Below, piece after piece: positions 33,864 to 43,302 of a stretch of DNA of 64,000 nucleotides. Positions within the stretch are counted from its first letter, which is position 1. Every line of letters starts with the position of its first letter. The stretch covers positions 569,482 to 633,481 of the forward strand of contig CAVPHV010000014.1 of the NCBI GenBank assembly GCA_963704825.1, read 5' to 3'. The notes beneath the pieces are model-generated. The model was not told where the DNA came from, did not search any database, and saw only the letters and a list, made by a program, of their open reading frames with translations. The position numbers were made by a program, and so were the translations under genes. The DNA comes from CAVPHV01 sp963704825. Lineage in GTDB: Bacteria; Actinomycetota; Acidimicrobiia; Spongiisociales; UBA5794.

Positions 33864-34742
33864 GTGGATCGAGCGAAACGGAACATCCCCTTGCCCCGGT
33901 GGTTCGGTGCGGCGCTGGCCGCGGTAGCGATCAGCGGGCTGCTGCTGCTCCCGTCGGTGGCGAGTGCCGACGTGACCGGCGGCTGTACGGGGGTCGTATT
34001 CATCGAAGGCGTCGAGTACGGGCCACAGAACGACACCCCCGGCAACCCCATTGTCGTGCCGGATCAGGCCGGTGTGACCGCCGAGTGGGCTGGCGAAGTG
34101 CCTTTCGCAAACACCAATTACTTCGGCGAGGCGGGCATCGTGGTCGGGCCCACCACCATCCGGTTCGCGAGTTGGGCCGGCGCCAACCCCGAGGACATCC
34201 GCGCAGCGGCAGGGACCTACAGCCTCGACGAACTGAAGGCAGAGCTTCCCGTTGATGTCGGCGTCGCCGGCATCTACCAGTTGAAGGGCTTTCATGAGGC
34301 CGACGGCGGCCGCTGCACCGGCATGGTGTTCGTGAAGTTCGACGGCAACCCGTTGTCGACGCCGCTCGGGATCGTCTCGGCGGTTGGCATCGTGATCGCG
34401 GCCGTCGGCCTGGTCGCCGCCCTGTGGAAGCACCCGGTAGTCGGAGCGATCTTCGGCCTGCTCTTCGGGCTGTTCCTGGCGTTGGTTCTCCAGCAGTGGT
34501 CGGTCTATCCGCTCACCACGGTGAGCGTGGTCGGGCTCCCCCTGCTCTTCTTCGCCGTTGGAATACTCCTCGGCGTGTGGGGTCCGCTGACCGCAGCACC
34601 GGCCGCCACCGCGGCGCCGGTTGCGGCAGCTACGGGGGCAACGGCACCGCCCCCATCGCCTCCGGCGGAGAGCACCGAGACCACGTCATCGTCCGGCGAC
34701 GAACCGCCGCCACCGGCGCCGCCGCCACCACCGTCGGTCTAG
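33864..34742 (+). CDS. Exported membrane protein of unknown function
   Basis: A 292-residue protein. It has a signal peptide (about 1-35, ending SVASA), an external domain of about 130 residues holding two similar CTGVVF/CTGMVF strands whose cysteines may pair, three close-packed helices (about 170-245), and a Pro/Ala/Ser/Thr-rich tail. The GTG start has GAGGAG six bases upstream. It ends nine bases before hutU and may be co-transcribed with it, but nothing in it suggests histidine metabolism. Confidence 0.6.
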   Translation: MDRAKRNIPLPRWFGAALAAVAISGLLLLPSVASADVTGGCTGVVFIEGVEYGPQNDTPGNPIVVPDQAGVTAEWAGEVPFANTNYFGEAGIVVGPTTIRFASWAGANPEDIRAAAGTYSLDELKAELPVDVGVAGIYQLKGFHEADGGRCTGMVFVKFDGNPLSTPLGIVSAVGIVIAAVGLVAALWKHPVVGAIFGLLFGLFLALVLQQWSVYPLTTVSVVGLPLLFFAVGILLGVWGPLTAAPAATAAPVAAATGATAPPPSPPAESTETTSSSGDEPPPPAPPPPPSV

Positions 34743-34750
34743 GAGGTCGC

Positions 34751-36412
34751 ATGTCGGGACCACGGCCGGTGACGGCCCCACGCGGGTCGACCCTTTCGAC
34801 CAAGGGCTGGCTCCAGGAGGCAGCCCTGCGCTGCCTGATGAACAACCTCGACCCTGCAGTGGCCGAGAACCCCGACGAGCTGGTCGTCTACGGCGGCCGG
34901 GGCAAGGCGGCGCGGAGTTGGGATGCCTTCGATGCCATCGTGCGCAACCTGCGCGATCTCGACAACGACGAGACGCTTCTGGTCCAGTCCGGCAAGCCGG
35001 TCGGGCGCTTCCGAACCCACGAGATGGCGCCGCGGGTCCTGATCGCCAACAGCATGCTGGTGCCCGACTGGGCGAACTGGGAGCACTTCTGGGAACTCGA
35101 AGCAGCCGGTCTGATGATGTACGGCCAGATGACGGCAGGCTCGTGGATCTACATCGGCACCCAGGGCATTCTCCAGGGCACCTATCAAACCTTCGCCGCC
35201 ATCGCAGAACAGCGCTTCGGCGGAACGCTGGCAGGCACGCTGACATTGACCGGCGGGCTCGGCGGTATGGGTGGTGCCCAGCCGCTGGCCATCACCATGA
35301 ACGACGGCGTGGCTCTCTGCGTCGACGTCGATCCCGCGCGGATCCAACGGCGGCTGGAGACCCGCTATCTCGATGAGGTCGCCGACGACCTCGACGACGC
35401 TGTGGCACGGGTGCTCGCCGCCCGGGCGGAACGAAGACGTCTCTCCGTCGGGGTCGAGGGCAACGCCGCCGACGTGTTCCCGGAACTGCTGCGCCGCGGC
35501 GTCGAGATCGACATCGTCACCGACCAGACCTCAGCGCACGATCCGCTCAACGGCTACGTGCCAAACGGCTACACGCTGGAGGAAGCACTCGAACTGCGCG
35601 CTTGCGATCCGCAGGCCTACATCAAGGCCGCACGCACCTCGATGGCGTTGCACTGCGAGGCAATGGTCGGCTTCCAGCGCAGCGGTGCTGAGGTCTTCGA
35701 CTACGGCAACAATCTGCGGGGTGAGGCGGTCGAAGGTGGGTTCGCCGAGGCATTCGCCTACCCGGGCTTTGTGCCCGCCTACATCCGTGACCTCTTCTGT
35801 GAAGGCCTCGGCCCGTTCCGCTGGGTGGCGCTGTCCGGCGACCCCGCCGACATCGCGGCGACCGATCGGGCCGTGCTCGATCTGTTCCCCGAGAACCGCG
35901 CCCTGGCCCGATGGCTGGAGATGGCCAAAGAACGGGTCGAGTTCCAGGGCCTGCCCGCCCGGATCTGCTGGCTCGGGTACGGCGAGCGAGACCGCGCCGG
36001 CCTCGCCTTCAACGATTTGGTCGCCTCGGGCGCGGTCAAGGCGCCGATCGTCATCGGACGCGACCACCTCGACTCGGGTTCGGTCGCCTCGCCCTACAGG
36101 GAAACCGAAGCGATGATGGACGGGTCGGACGCCGTCGCCGACTGGCCGATCCTCAATGCACTCCTCAACACCGCCTCGGGTGCCGCCTGGGTGGCGGTCC
36201 ACCACGGCGGAGGAGTGGGTATCGGCAAGTCGATCCATGCCGGCGCCCAGGTGGTCGCCGACGGCACGGCCCAGGGAGCGGTGCGGCTCGAGCGGGTACT
36301 CACCAACGACCCCGGGACCGGGGTGATTCGTCACGTCGACGCCGGGTACGCGGAAGCCAGGGTCGCGGCCGACGAACGGGGTGTGGTGATCCCGATGGAC
36401 CCGGAGGCGTGA
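34751..36412 (+). CDS. hutU: Urocanate hydratase
   Basis: A 553-residue NAD-dependent urocanase converting urocanate to 4-imidazolone-5-propionate. The N-terminal LVVYGGRGKAARSW, the central LTGGLGGMGGAQPLA nucleotide loop, and the C-terminal FQGLPARICWLGYGERDRAG and VHHGGGVGIGKSIHAG blocks are characteristic. AGGAGG lies four bases before the ATG. The stop overlaps hutI (GTGA). Full family length. Confidence 0.94.
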   Translation: MSGPRPVTAPRGSTLSTKGWLQEAALRCLMNNLDPAVAENPDELVVYGGRGKAARSWDAFDAIVRNLRDLDNDETLLVQSGKPVGRFRTHEMAPRVLIANSMLVPDWANWEHFWELEAAGLMMYGQMTAGSWIYIGTQGILQGTYQTFAAIAEQRFGGTLAGTLTLTGGLGGMGGAQPLAITMNDGVALCVDVDPARIQRRLETRYLDEVADDLDDAVARVLAARAERRRLSVGVEGNAADVFPELLRRGVEIDIVTDQTSAHDPLNGYVPNGYTLEEALELRACDPQAYIKAARTSMALHCEAMVGFQRSGAEVFDYGNNLRGEAVEGGFAEAFAYPGFVPAYIRDLFCEGLGPFRWVALSGDPADIAATDRAVLDLFPENRALARWLEMAKERVEFQGLPARICWLGYGERDRAGLAFNDLVASGAVKAPIVIGRDHLDSGSVASPYRETEAMMDGSDAVADWPILNALLNTASGAAWVAVHHGGGVGIGKSIHAGAQVVADGTAQGAVRLERVLTNDPGTGVIRHVDAGYAEARVAADERGVVIPMDPEA

Positions 36413-37638
36413 GCCCCGAAGGTCCCACACCCGGGGGCGACCTGCTGGTGCGCGGCATCGGCGAGTTGGCGACGATCGATCCTGCCAACGAAGGCACCTT
36501 GGGTCTGGTCGACGCTGCTGCACTGGTGATGCGCGACGGCCGGGTGGCGTGGACGGGTCGAGAATCGGACCTGCCCGCGGGCCTCGGCGACCTGCCCGAA
36601 CTGGACGTGGCGGGTCGCTCCGTACTCCCCGGTTTCGTCGACGCCCACACCCACGTCGTGTTCGGCGGGGATCGGGCCGACGAGTTCGCCCATCGGTTGG
36701 CAGGCGAGAGCTATGAGCAGATCATGGCCGCCGGCGGCGGGATCATGTCCACCGTGACCGCCACCCGGGAGGCAACCGCCGACGAGCTGGCCGGTTCTGC
36801 GCGCCGCAGACTCGCCAGGATGTTCGCCACGGGGACCACCACCGTCGAAGTGAAGTCCGGCTACGGCCTCGACCTCGCCACCGAGCGGCGCATGCTCGAG
36901 ATGGCGGCCCGTCTCGATCGCGACCTCGCCATCGACATCGTCCCCACCTTTCTCGGCGCCCACGTCGTGCCACCCGAGTGGCGCGATGATCGCACCGGGT
37001 ATGTGCAGCTCATCATCGACGAGATGCTGCCGGCCCTCGCCCCGTTGGCTCGGTTCTGCGATGTGTTCTGCGACTCGGGCGCCTTCACCGTCGATGAAGC
37101 CCGGCTGATCCTCGAAGCCGGCAAACGCCACGGGCTCGAACCGCGGCTGCATGCCGACCAGCTGGTGCACACCGGAGCTACGGCGCTCGCCGCCGAGGTG
37201 GGGGCGGTGTCGGCCGATCACCTCGACCAGGCGACACCGCGTGATCTTGCTGCGCTGGCCGCGGCGGCGACCGTGGCCGTGCTGCTCCCCGGCGTTTCGT
37301 TCACGATGCGTCTGCCCTACCCGGACCCGGCTCGATTCGCCACCGCAGGGGTAACAGTGGCGTTGGCCACCGATGCCAACCCCGGGACGAGCTACGTCCT
37401 GACCATGCCGTTCATCGTCGCGTTGGCCGCGCTCAACATGGGCATGTCGCCGCACGACGCAGTGTGGAGCGCCACCAGGGGCGGGGCTCTGGCGCTCAAC
37501 GAACCGGAAAAGGGCTGGCTGGGGCCCGGAGCGGTGGCCGATGCGGTCGTGCTGGACGCGCCATCACATCTGCACCTTCCGTACCGGCCCGACGACGAAA
37601 TCGTCTGGAAGGTCATCAAGACGGGTCGGGTCGCCTGA
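36409..37638 (+). CDS. hutI: Imidazolonepropionase
   Basis: A 409-residue amidohydrolase that opens 4-imidazolone-5-propionate to N-formimidoyl-L-glutamate. Metal ligands are in LPGFVDAHTHVVFGG; the substrate region is AGESYEQIMAAGGGIMSTV; further ligands are LHADQLVHTG and ATDANPG. The GTG start overlaps the hutU stop. Its product would be used by the arginase-family enzyme at 26954. Confidence 0.93.
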   Translation: MSPEGPTPGGDLLVRGIGELATIDPANEGTLGLVDAAALVMRDGRVAWTGRESDLPAGLGDLPELDVAGRSVLPGFVDAHTHVVFGGDRADEFAHRLAGESYEQIMAAGGGIMSTVTATREATADELAGSARRRLARMFATGTTTVEVKSGYGLDLATERRMLEMAARLDRDLAIDIVPTFLGAHVVPPEWRDDRTGYVQLIIDEMLPALAPLARFCDVFCDSGAFTVDEARLILEAGKRHGLEPRLHADQLVHTGATALAAEVGAVSADHLDQATPRDLAALAAAATVAVLLPGVSFTMRLPYPDPARFATAGVTVALATDANPGTSYVLTMPFIVALAALNMGMSPHDAVWSATRGGALALNEPEKGWLGPGAVADAVVLDAPSHLHLPYRPDDEIVWKVIKTGRVA

Positions 37639-37677
37639 ATCGCCGTTCCGTTCGTTTAGTCCCGGTGTTGGGGTTGA

Positions 37678-39171
37678 ATGGCGCGCATGCCGACCACGCA
37701 CCCGCTTCGTTTTGCTGCGCTCCTTGCCGCGGCCGCTGTCTTTGCCTCCGGCTGCTCCGTTCTCGGCAGCACGTCGACGACGATGTTTCCGGACGCCACC
37801 GTCCCGCAGCCGCCGTCGACGACGGTCGATCCGACGACGGCAACGACCACAACGGCAACGACCGACGCCACGGCCGGCAACGAGACCACAACGACGACGA
37901 GCGGCAATGTGGCCGGTGCCGTAATCGGGTGCGACGAAGCCGAGCCCCCCTTCACCGCCCTCTGCGAATCGATCGAACTGATCGAGGAGAAGTTTGTTGA
38001 TCCGGTCGACCTCGACGCCCTCGCCGCCGCGGCGGTTGCCGCCATCGAGGCCGAACAGGCCGCCGGCGACGCCAACGACGTCATGGTGTGCGCCGTGCCG
38101 GATGTCGCATTTGTTGCGGTTTGTGATGCGGCCCAGGTTGAGGTGCAAGGCGGCGGAGACGTCGAAATGGTCGTCGACGAGGCGATCGCCGGGATGGTTG
38201 CCGAACTCGGCGACCCCTTCTCGGCGTACCTGTCGCCGGAGACCATGGAATTGCGTGACGAGGAACTGACCGGCGAAGTCAGCGGCATCGGCGCCTTTGT
38301 CTCGGCTCAGGAGGAAACGGGCGACGACGTGGTGGCGTGTGACCTGCTCTCCGCCACGTGCCGGATCGTGGTGATCTCGACCATTCCCGAGAGTCCGGCC
38401 GAGGTGGCGGGCATACGGCCCGGCGATGTCATCGTGAGCGTCGAGGGTGAGCCGGTGGCGGGGATGACCCTCGATGATTCCACCGCACGGGTCCGCGGCG
38501 AAGAGGGCACCGAGGTGACGATCGGGATCGAACGCGACGGCGAGACCTTCGAGGTGACCCTGGAGCGCAAGTCGATCGCTTCCCCGGTCGCCGTCGGCCA
38601 GATCACCGACCCGGGCGTTGGTTACCTGCGGCTGAGCGTGTTCACCGAAAACGCTCCCGAACAGTTCCGTCAGGCGCTGTCCGATCTGCTCGATGAGGGC
38701 GCCGAGACCATCGTGTTCGACTTGCGGGGCAACCCCGGCGGGTCGTTGTCGGCGGCGATCGACATCGCCAGCGAGTTCCTCGCCGACGGCGAGGTGCTCG
38801 AAACGGACGGACCTACCTTCGACAACGTGTTCGAGGTGACCGGGTCGGGGGTCGCCACGGATCCCGACATCGACGTGATCATTCTGCTCGACTCGGGCAG
38901 CGCGTCGGCCTCCGAGGTCGTCGCCGGGGCGCTCCAGGAGCGCGGCCGGGCAGTGGTGGTCGGAGAATCGTCGGTCGGCAAGAACACGGTGCAACAGACA
39001 TTCCGGCTTCCCGGTGGCGGTGGCCTCAAGATCACCATCGCCCGCTGGTTGACCCCGGACCGTCGTGACTACGGCGGGACGGGGCTGTTCCCCGATGTCG
39101 AGATCGAGGTTCCGTTCGACCTGCTGCCCGAGCAACTCACCGACCTGGCCATCGAGTCCGTCGCCGGATGA
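37678..39171 (+). CDS. S41 family C-terminal processing peptidase, lipoprotein
   Basis: A 497-residue protease. The N-terminus has a lipobox (FASGC), so it should be anchored outside the membrane, followed by a Thr-rich linker. A PDZ domain (about 235-300, ESPAEVAGIRPGDVIVSVEGEPV) precedes the S41 catalytic core: FDLRGNPGG, the nucleophile in LLDSGSASASEVVAGAL, and the lysine in SSVGKNTVQQ. Likely roles are processing or removal of envelope proteins. Two extra Cys-containing inserts (CAVPDVAFVAVC and CDLLSATC) are unusual and may form disulfides. Confidence 0.85.
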   Translation: MARMPTTHPLRFAALLAAAAVFASGCSVLGSTSTTMFPDATVPQPPSTTVDPTTATTTTATTDATAGNETTTTTSGNVAGAVIGCDEAEPPFTALCESIELIEEKFVDPVDLDALAAAAVAAIEAEQAAGDANDVMVCAVPDVAFVAVCDAAQVEVQGGGDVEMVVDEAIAGMVAELGDPFSAYLSPETMELRDEELTGEVSGIGAFVSAQEETGDDVVACDLLSATCRIVVISTIPESPAEVAGIRPGDVIVSVEGEPVAGMTLDDSTARVRGEEGTEVTIGIERDGETFEVTLERKSIASPVAVGQITDPGVGYLRLSVFTENAPEQFRQALSDLLDEGAETIVFDLRGNPGGSLSAAIDIASEFLADGEVLETDGPTFDNVFEVTGSGVATDPDIDVIILLDSGSASASEVVAGALQERGRAVVVGESSVGKNTVQQTFRLPGGGGLKITIARWLTPDRRDYGGTGLFPDVEIEVPFDLLPEQLTDLAIESVAG

Positions 39172-39236
39172 GCGTCCGTGGGCCGTCGTCTGTTCGGCGT
39201 GGCAGACTACCGAGTCAGCTACCGGCAAAGCCCTCC

Positions 39237-40025
39237 ATGATTCACCCCTATCTCTCGCTCGAGTATCCCATTCGGTTTGCCCATCGGGGCAGCCGCGTGC
39301 TGTGGCCCGAGAACACGATGCACGCCTTCCAGGGGGCGTTTGATCTCGGCTACCAGTACTTCGAAACGGATGTGCGGATCAGCCGCGACGGCGTTGTGGT
39401 GGTGTTCCACGACAAGACCCTCGACCGCACCACCAACGCCACCGGATTGGTGTCCGACTGGCTGTTCGAGGATCTCCGCCACCTCGATGCGGCCTGGGAC
39501 TTCGGGGCTGATGAGGGCTACCCGCTGCGGGGGAGTGGCATTGGCATCGCCAGCCTCGACGAGTTGTTCTCCACCTTCCCCGACGTGCACATCAACATCG
39601 ACCTCAAGGGCAAGGGCTTGGAGTGGCCGGTGGCCGAGATCATCCGAGACCACGGGCGTCAGGAGCGCACGCTGATCGGGTCATTTGTCGATCGGCGGAT
39701 AGCTCGGTTCCGGCGGGTGACGGCCGGGGAGGTGGCGACCTCGGCAGGACCGTCGGCGGTGTCGGCGATGTGGACCGCCTCGCGGCGGGGCCGCACCATC
39801 GAGCGCCCGGTAGTGGCCTATCAGGTGCCCTTCAACTACCGGTCCCTGAGGGTCGACCAGAAGTACGTCGACGCCATCCATGATTCTGGGGCGCAAATCC
39901 ACTGCTGGACGGTGAATGTCGCCGAAGACATGCACCGGTTGCTCGACATGGGCGTCGATGGGATCGTCACCGACCGCCCGGATGTCCTCAACGACGTGAT
40001 GCGAGAAAGAGGCCACGATGTCTGA
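39237..40025 (+). CDS. Glycerophosphodiester phosphodiesterase
   Basis: A 262-residue TIM-barrel enzyme. Catalytic residues are in FAHRGSRVLWPENTMHAF and FETDVRISRDGVVVVFHD; INIDLKG and VDGIVTDRPD are the remaining family blocks. It hydrolyses glycerophosphodiesters to glycerol 3-phosphate and an alcohol. I prefer the ATG at 39237, shortly before the family core. An ATG at 39168 overlapping the S41 stop would add 23 residues without similarity. Its end overlaps the next gene. Confidence 0.85.
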   Translation: MIHPYLSLEYPIRFAHRGSRVLWPENTMHAFQGAFDLGYQYFETDVRISRDGVVVVFHDKTLDRTTNATGLVSDWLFEDLRHLDAAWDFGADEGYPLRGSGIGIASLDELFSTFPDVHINIDLKGKGLEWPVAEIIRDHGRQERTLIGSFVDRRIARFRRVTAGEVATSAGPSAVSAMWTASRRGRTIERPVVAYQVPFNYRSLRVDQKYVDAIHDSGAQIHCWTVNVAEDMHRLLDMGVDGIVTDRPDVLNDVMRERGHDV

Positions 40026-40593
40026 GTTGCTGGGACGGATCACCCGCATCCAGGTCCACCGCCGCCGCGTGAAGGTTGGAACGATGTACTGGCCTGAGGT
40101 GTTGGCACCGGTCGAGCGGGGGGCCATCGACGCCGGCGGCATGACCGGATGGGACGGCGAGGCGTGGCTGCTCGACGTGCACCATGTGGCCTTTCCCATG
40201 GCGCGGGAGAAGCCGCCGCGGGCCCTGTCGATCGGCTTCACCGCGCACTACGACCTGATGCGGGAGCGGTATGGCGAACGCGCCGCCGAAGGGGTCGCCG
40301 CCGAAAACATCATTGTCGAGACCGACCACCGGGTGGGGCTCGAAGACGTCGCCGCCGGCCTCGTGATTCAGACCGAGAGTGGGTCCAACATCGAACTTGT
40401 CGGTCCCTCGGTGGCCCAGCCGTGTCGCCAGTTCACCTCATATCTGCTTGGCTTACCTGAGATGGCCTTGCGAGAGCAGATCCGGGACGAGCTCGAGTTT
40501 CTCGGTGAGGGCATGCGTGGCTTCGTGATGGCGGCACCCGAAGTTGCAGCACCGGTGGAATTCGCCGTCGGGGATGAGGTGTGGACGCTATGA
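40018..40593 (+). CDS. MOSC-like protein of unknown function
   Basis: A 191-residue protein overlapping the GDPD end by eight bases. The stretch AAENIIVETDHRVGLEDVAA, followed by GLVIQTESGSNIELVGPSVA and QPCRQF, has the layout of MOSC domains (GEN..., IGD..., conserved Cys), which transfer sulfur or bind molybdenum cofactor. The N-terminal half is less typical. The MOSC assignment is a motif-based suggestion. Confidence 0.5.
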   Translation: MSELLGRITRIQVHRRRVKVGTMYWPEVLAPVERGAIDAGGMTGWDGEAWLLDVHHVAFPMAREKPPRALSIGFTAHYDLMRERYGERAAEGVAAENIIVETDHRVGLEDVAAGLVIQTESGSNIELVGPSVAQPCRQFTSYLLGLPEMALREQIRDELEFLGEGMRGFVMAAPEVAAPVEFAVGDEVWTL

Positions 40594-40988
40594 AGAAGAA
40601 CCGACCGGGCCGACGAGCCCTCGAAGCCGAAGCCGTCTACTGCGCCGTGGTGGGTGTTGCCGCGATGGCCCTTGACCGCAGGCTTGCGGGGCGCCTTGGC
40701 ATGCCCCGCCATTTCGTCAGGTTCGCCGGTGGAGCCTCCCTGGTCTGGGCCGGTGCGGTCGCCGGGATGTCGCGCCAGAAGCCGGTAGCCCCGGCCCTGA
40801 AGGCGGTGGCAACCGTCAACGCCGTCGGCGCCGCCGGCCTCGCCGTGGTTGGTGCCCGACACCCGCGCATGTTCGGACAATTGGTGTTCGTTGGTCTCGC
40901 CGTCGAAGTCGGCGCCTTCGCCGGAATCCAGGTCGCCGCCCTCGTCCAGGAGCGCAAGCTCGCCAAGCTCGCGGACACGTCCAAATAG
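40590..40988 (+). CDS. Small membrane protein of unknown function
   Basis: A 132-residue protein with three or four hydrophobic helices and a basic N-terminus (MKKNRPGRR). Its ATG overlaps the stop of the MOSC-like gene, extending the coupled run S41-GDPD-MOSC-like-this gene. No recognisable family. Confidence 0.6.
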   Translation: MKKNRPGRRALEAEAVYCAVVGVAAMALDRRLAGRLGMPRHFVRFAGGASLVWAGAVAGMSRQKPVAPALKAVATVNAVGAAGLAVVGARHPRMFGQLVFVGLAVEVGAFAGIQVAALVQERKLAKLADTSK

Positions 40989-40998
40989 CCTGCGGTCC

Positions 40999-41208
40999 TC
41001 ACTCGACGACGACGACCTCGAGCCCAACCAACCGTTCCCCATCGGCCCAGACCTCATCGGCGATCCGATGGACGCCAGGAGCAACGTCGGGGACCACCAC
41101 CTCATACGAGTTGGGAACCGGCAAGCCCACAGCCGGGATGGTCGGTTCGGTGCCCGGCTCGATGTATCGGGCCTCGGCGTCACCAGGATTGAACGGGCGC
41201 AGGATCAT
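40999..41208 (-). CDS. Small protein of unknown function downstream of DNA ligase
   Basis: A 69-residue protein (MILRPFNPGDAEARY ... VGLEVVVVE), mainly beta in character. The start codon overlaps the ligase stop by one base (TGATG), so it is translated with the ligase. No family recognised. Confidence 0.5.
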   Translation of the reverse strand: MILRPFNPGDAEARYIEPGTEPTIPAVGLPVPNSYEVVVPDVAPGVHRIADEVWADGERLVGLEVVVVE

Positions 41209-42735
41209 CAACCGTTCGTACCCTCGAACATGGCACGCACGGTATCAACCGTGTCGGCCTCGGCGGCGGCTTTGTCCGCTCGGTAGCCCTTGACCCGGGC
41301 GAAGCGCAGCGCCATCCCACCGGGGTAGCGGGTGCTGGCCTGGATCCCATCGAAGGCGATCTCGACCACCTGTTCCGGCCGGACGTGAACGACGTGCTCA
41401 TCGCGGTGGGTCTCGAGTTCGAGGAATCGCTCCGTCTGCCACTTCAAGGTCTCATCGGTGAGCCCCTTGAATGTCTTGCCCAACATCACGAATTCGCCGG
41501 TGTCCGGATTGCGAGCCCCGAGGTGAAGGTTGGAGAGCAGACCGCGGCGCCGCCCCGAGCCCCACTCGACGGCGAGGACTACCAGGTCGAGGGTGTGGGC
41601 GGGTTTGACCTTCAGCCAGGCGGCGCCCCGTCGCCCTGCGGCGTAGGGGGCGTCGAGTGCCTTGATCATGATCCCCTCATGGCCGGCGGCGAGCACTTCG
41701 TCGAAGAACTCGGCTGCTTCGTCGGCCGTGGTTATCATCCGGCGTGGTGGCATCAGCTCGGGCGGCAGCCGCTGAGCCATCTGCTCAATGCGGGCCCCGG
41801 CCGGTTCATCGATGAGGTCGACGCCGTCGAGATGCAGACAGTCGAAGAAGAACGGCGACAGCACAACTTCGGTGCTCGAGGCGTCCCGGCTGCCGAAGCG
41901 GCTCATCGTCACCTGGAACGGATGGGGCCGGCCGTCGGGTCGCAGGGCGATGGTCTCGCCGTCCAGGATCACCGACTCGAGCGGCAAGTCCTTGCACCGC
42001 CGCGACCACCTCGGGGACGGCCGAGGTGACGTCGTGCAGGTTCCTGGTGTAGACGGCGACTCGTTCGCCGTCGCGATGTACCTGGATCCTGGCACCGTCG
42101 AGCTTGTACTCGGCGGCGGCGGGCGAGGTCTTGGCCATGGCGTCGGCGACGTCGGCGGCGGGCTGGGCCAGCATCGGCTGTACCGGCCGGAACAGGGTGA
42201 GCCGAAACTTGGCCAGCGCCTGCGCACCGCCTTCCCGGGCGGCAACCGCGACGGCGGGAAGCTCCCCGCCGACCATGGCGGCACGCCGGACCTCGGCGGC
42301 GGGGACGTCCGAAGCGATGGCGATGGCCTCGACCATGACGCCCTCGAGCGCACCCTGGCGCAGTTCGCGCAGGATCAGCCGACGAACGAAGGCCTGTTCA
42401 GCCTCGGTCGCCTTGGCCAGCAGGCCTTTAAGTGCCTCATGGCGCGCTGCGTTGGATCCTTTTCCGAAGATCGACGCAATGTTGGTGAGGGTGGTGTCGA
42501 CCTGGCGCAGGGTGAGGGAGGGATCCGTGGCGGGCTCGACCTCGACGGCATAGACGGCGGCGTACCCGAGTCCGATGCGCCCCTGGGGGATCTCCCCGGC
42601 CAGGTAGGCGACCCCGATCCCGGTCTCGACGGCATCCATGGCGGCGAGCAGCTCGGCGAGGGCGGCGGTCTTCGCCTTGCGCGACCGGGTCGAGCTCACA
42701 CGTTGCGAGGTGGTGACGACGTCGGCGAGCAACAC
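41208..42735 (-). CDS. ATP-dependent DNA ligase, reading frame interrupted once
   Basis: Two abutting frames together make one ligase of about 508 residues, the length of archaeal-type and mycobacterial LigB enzymes. The N-terminal frame (from GTG at 42735) holds the DNA-binding domain and the catalytic lysine in AAEYKLDGARIQVHRDG. It shifts near 41992, after HDVTSAVPEVVAAVQ. The other frame continues with DLPLESVILDGETIALRPDG, FFFDCLHLDG, HEGIMIKALD, WLKVKP and an OB-fold end. Removing one A from the CAAGG there restores a single frame (AVQDLPLESV). A sequence error is more likely than a dead gene. Confidence 0.8.
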
Positions 42736-42741
42736 GGCGGG

Positions 42742-43110
42742 CTACCCGGGTGGGGTGAAGGGGAGGCCTTGGAGTTGGATGAGGCGATCGATCACCTCAT
42801 TGCGGGCCGCTTCGAAGGAGGCTCCGGTGGTGAGGTAGTAGATCTCGCCCTTCTCCTGGATATAGATGCGGTAGCTGCCGCCGTCGTCGTGGATGTAGAG
42901 GTCGTCACTGGGGCCTGCCGTGTTGCGGCCCAGCGCCAGCATCGCCTCGGGGGTGGGGATCTCCGAGATGAGGTCGATCCGCTCCAGGTTGAAGGCTTCG
43001 TCGAAGTCGGCCGCAGAGTTGGCCCGACGGTCGAGGATGCGTGAAGCCATCGCCTGGCCGCGTCGCTGCAGGATGGCTTGAGCCTGTTCCTGGCGGGTGG
43101 TCTGGTGCAT
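42742..43110 (-). CDS. Protein of unknown function upstream of DNA ligase
   Basis: A 122-residue soluble protein: a helical N-terminal half (MHQTTRQEQAQAILQRRGQA, then IPTPEAMLALGRN) and a beta-rich end with YIHDDGGSYRIYIQEKGEIYYL. It lies seven bases upstream of the ligase start on the same strand, so an operon is likely. No family recognised. Confidence 0.55.
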   Translation of the reverse strand: MHQTTRQEQAQAILQRRGQAMASRILDRRANSAADFDEAFNLERIDLISEIPTPEAMLALGRNTAGPSDDLYIHDDGGSYRIYIQEKGEIYYLTTGASFEAARNEVIDRLIQLQGLPFTPPG

Positions 43111-43149
43111 GTGGCGATTGTGCCACGGCGATCGTGCTACGGTCGCTCC

Positions 43150-43302
43150 ATGGCACGTTTTGATCCGCTCGATGGGGTCCGCAACTGGAGGAACTCAGAC
43201 CTTGGGTACTTCGAGAAGGTGCGGCTGACCATCAAGAACAACGCTATCAAGGCCAAGAACCGCTCGAGTTGCTGCGGCAACTACGGCGAACCCGGCTGTT
43301 GA
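43150..43302 (+). CDS. 50-residue Cys-rich conserved-looking microprotein
   Basis: The protein begins MARFDPLDGVRNWRN, has a basic helical middle (KVRLTIKNNAIKAKNR), and ends SSCCGNYGEPGC. Three cysteines in CCGNxGxPGC form a compact metal- or disulfide-binding end. It is divergent from the ligase operon. Codon use is normal and the stop is followed immediately by the next tiny ORF. No function known to me. Confidence 0.6.
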   Translation: MARFDPLDGVRNWRNSDLGYFEKVRLTIKNNAIKAKNRSSCCGNYGEPGC

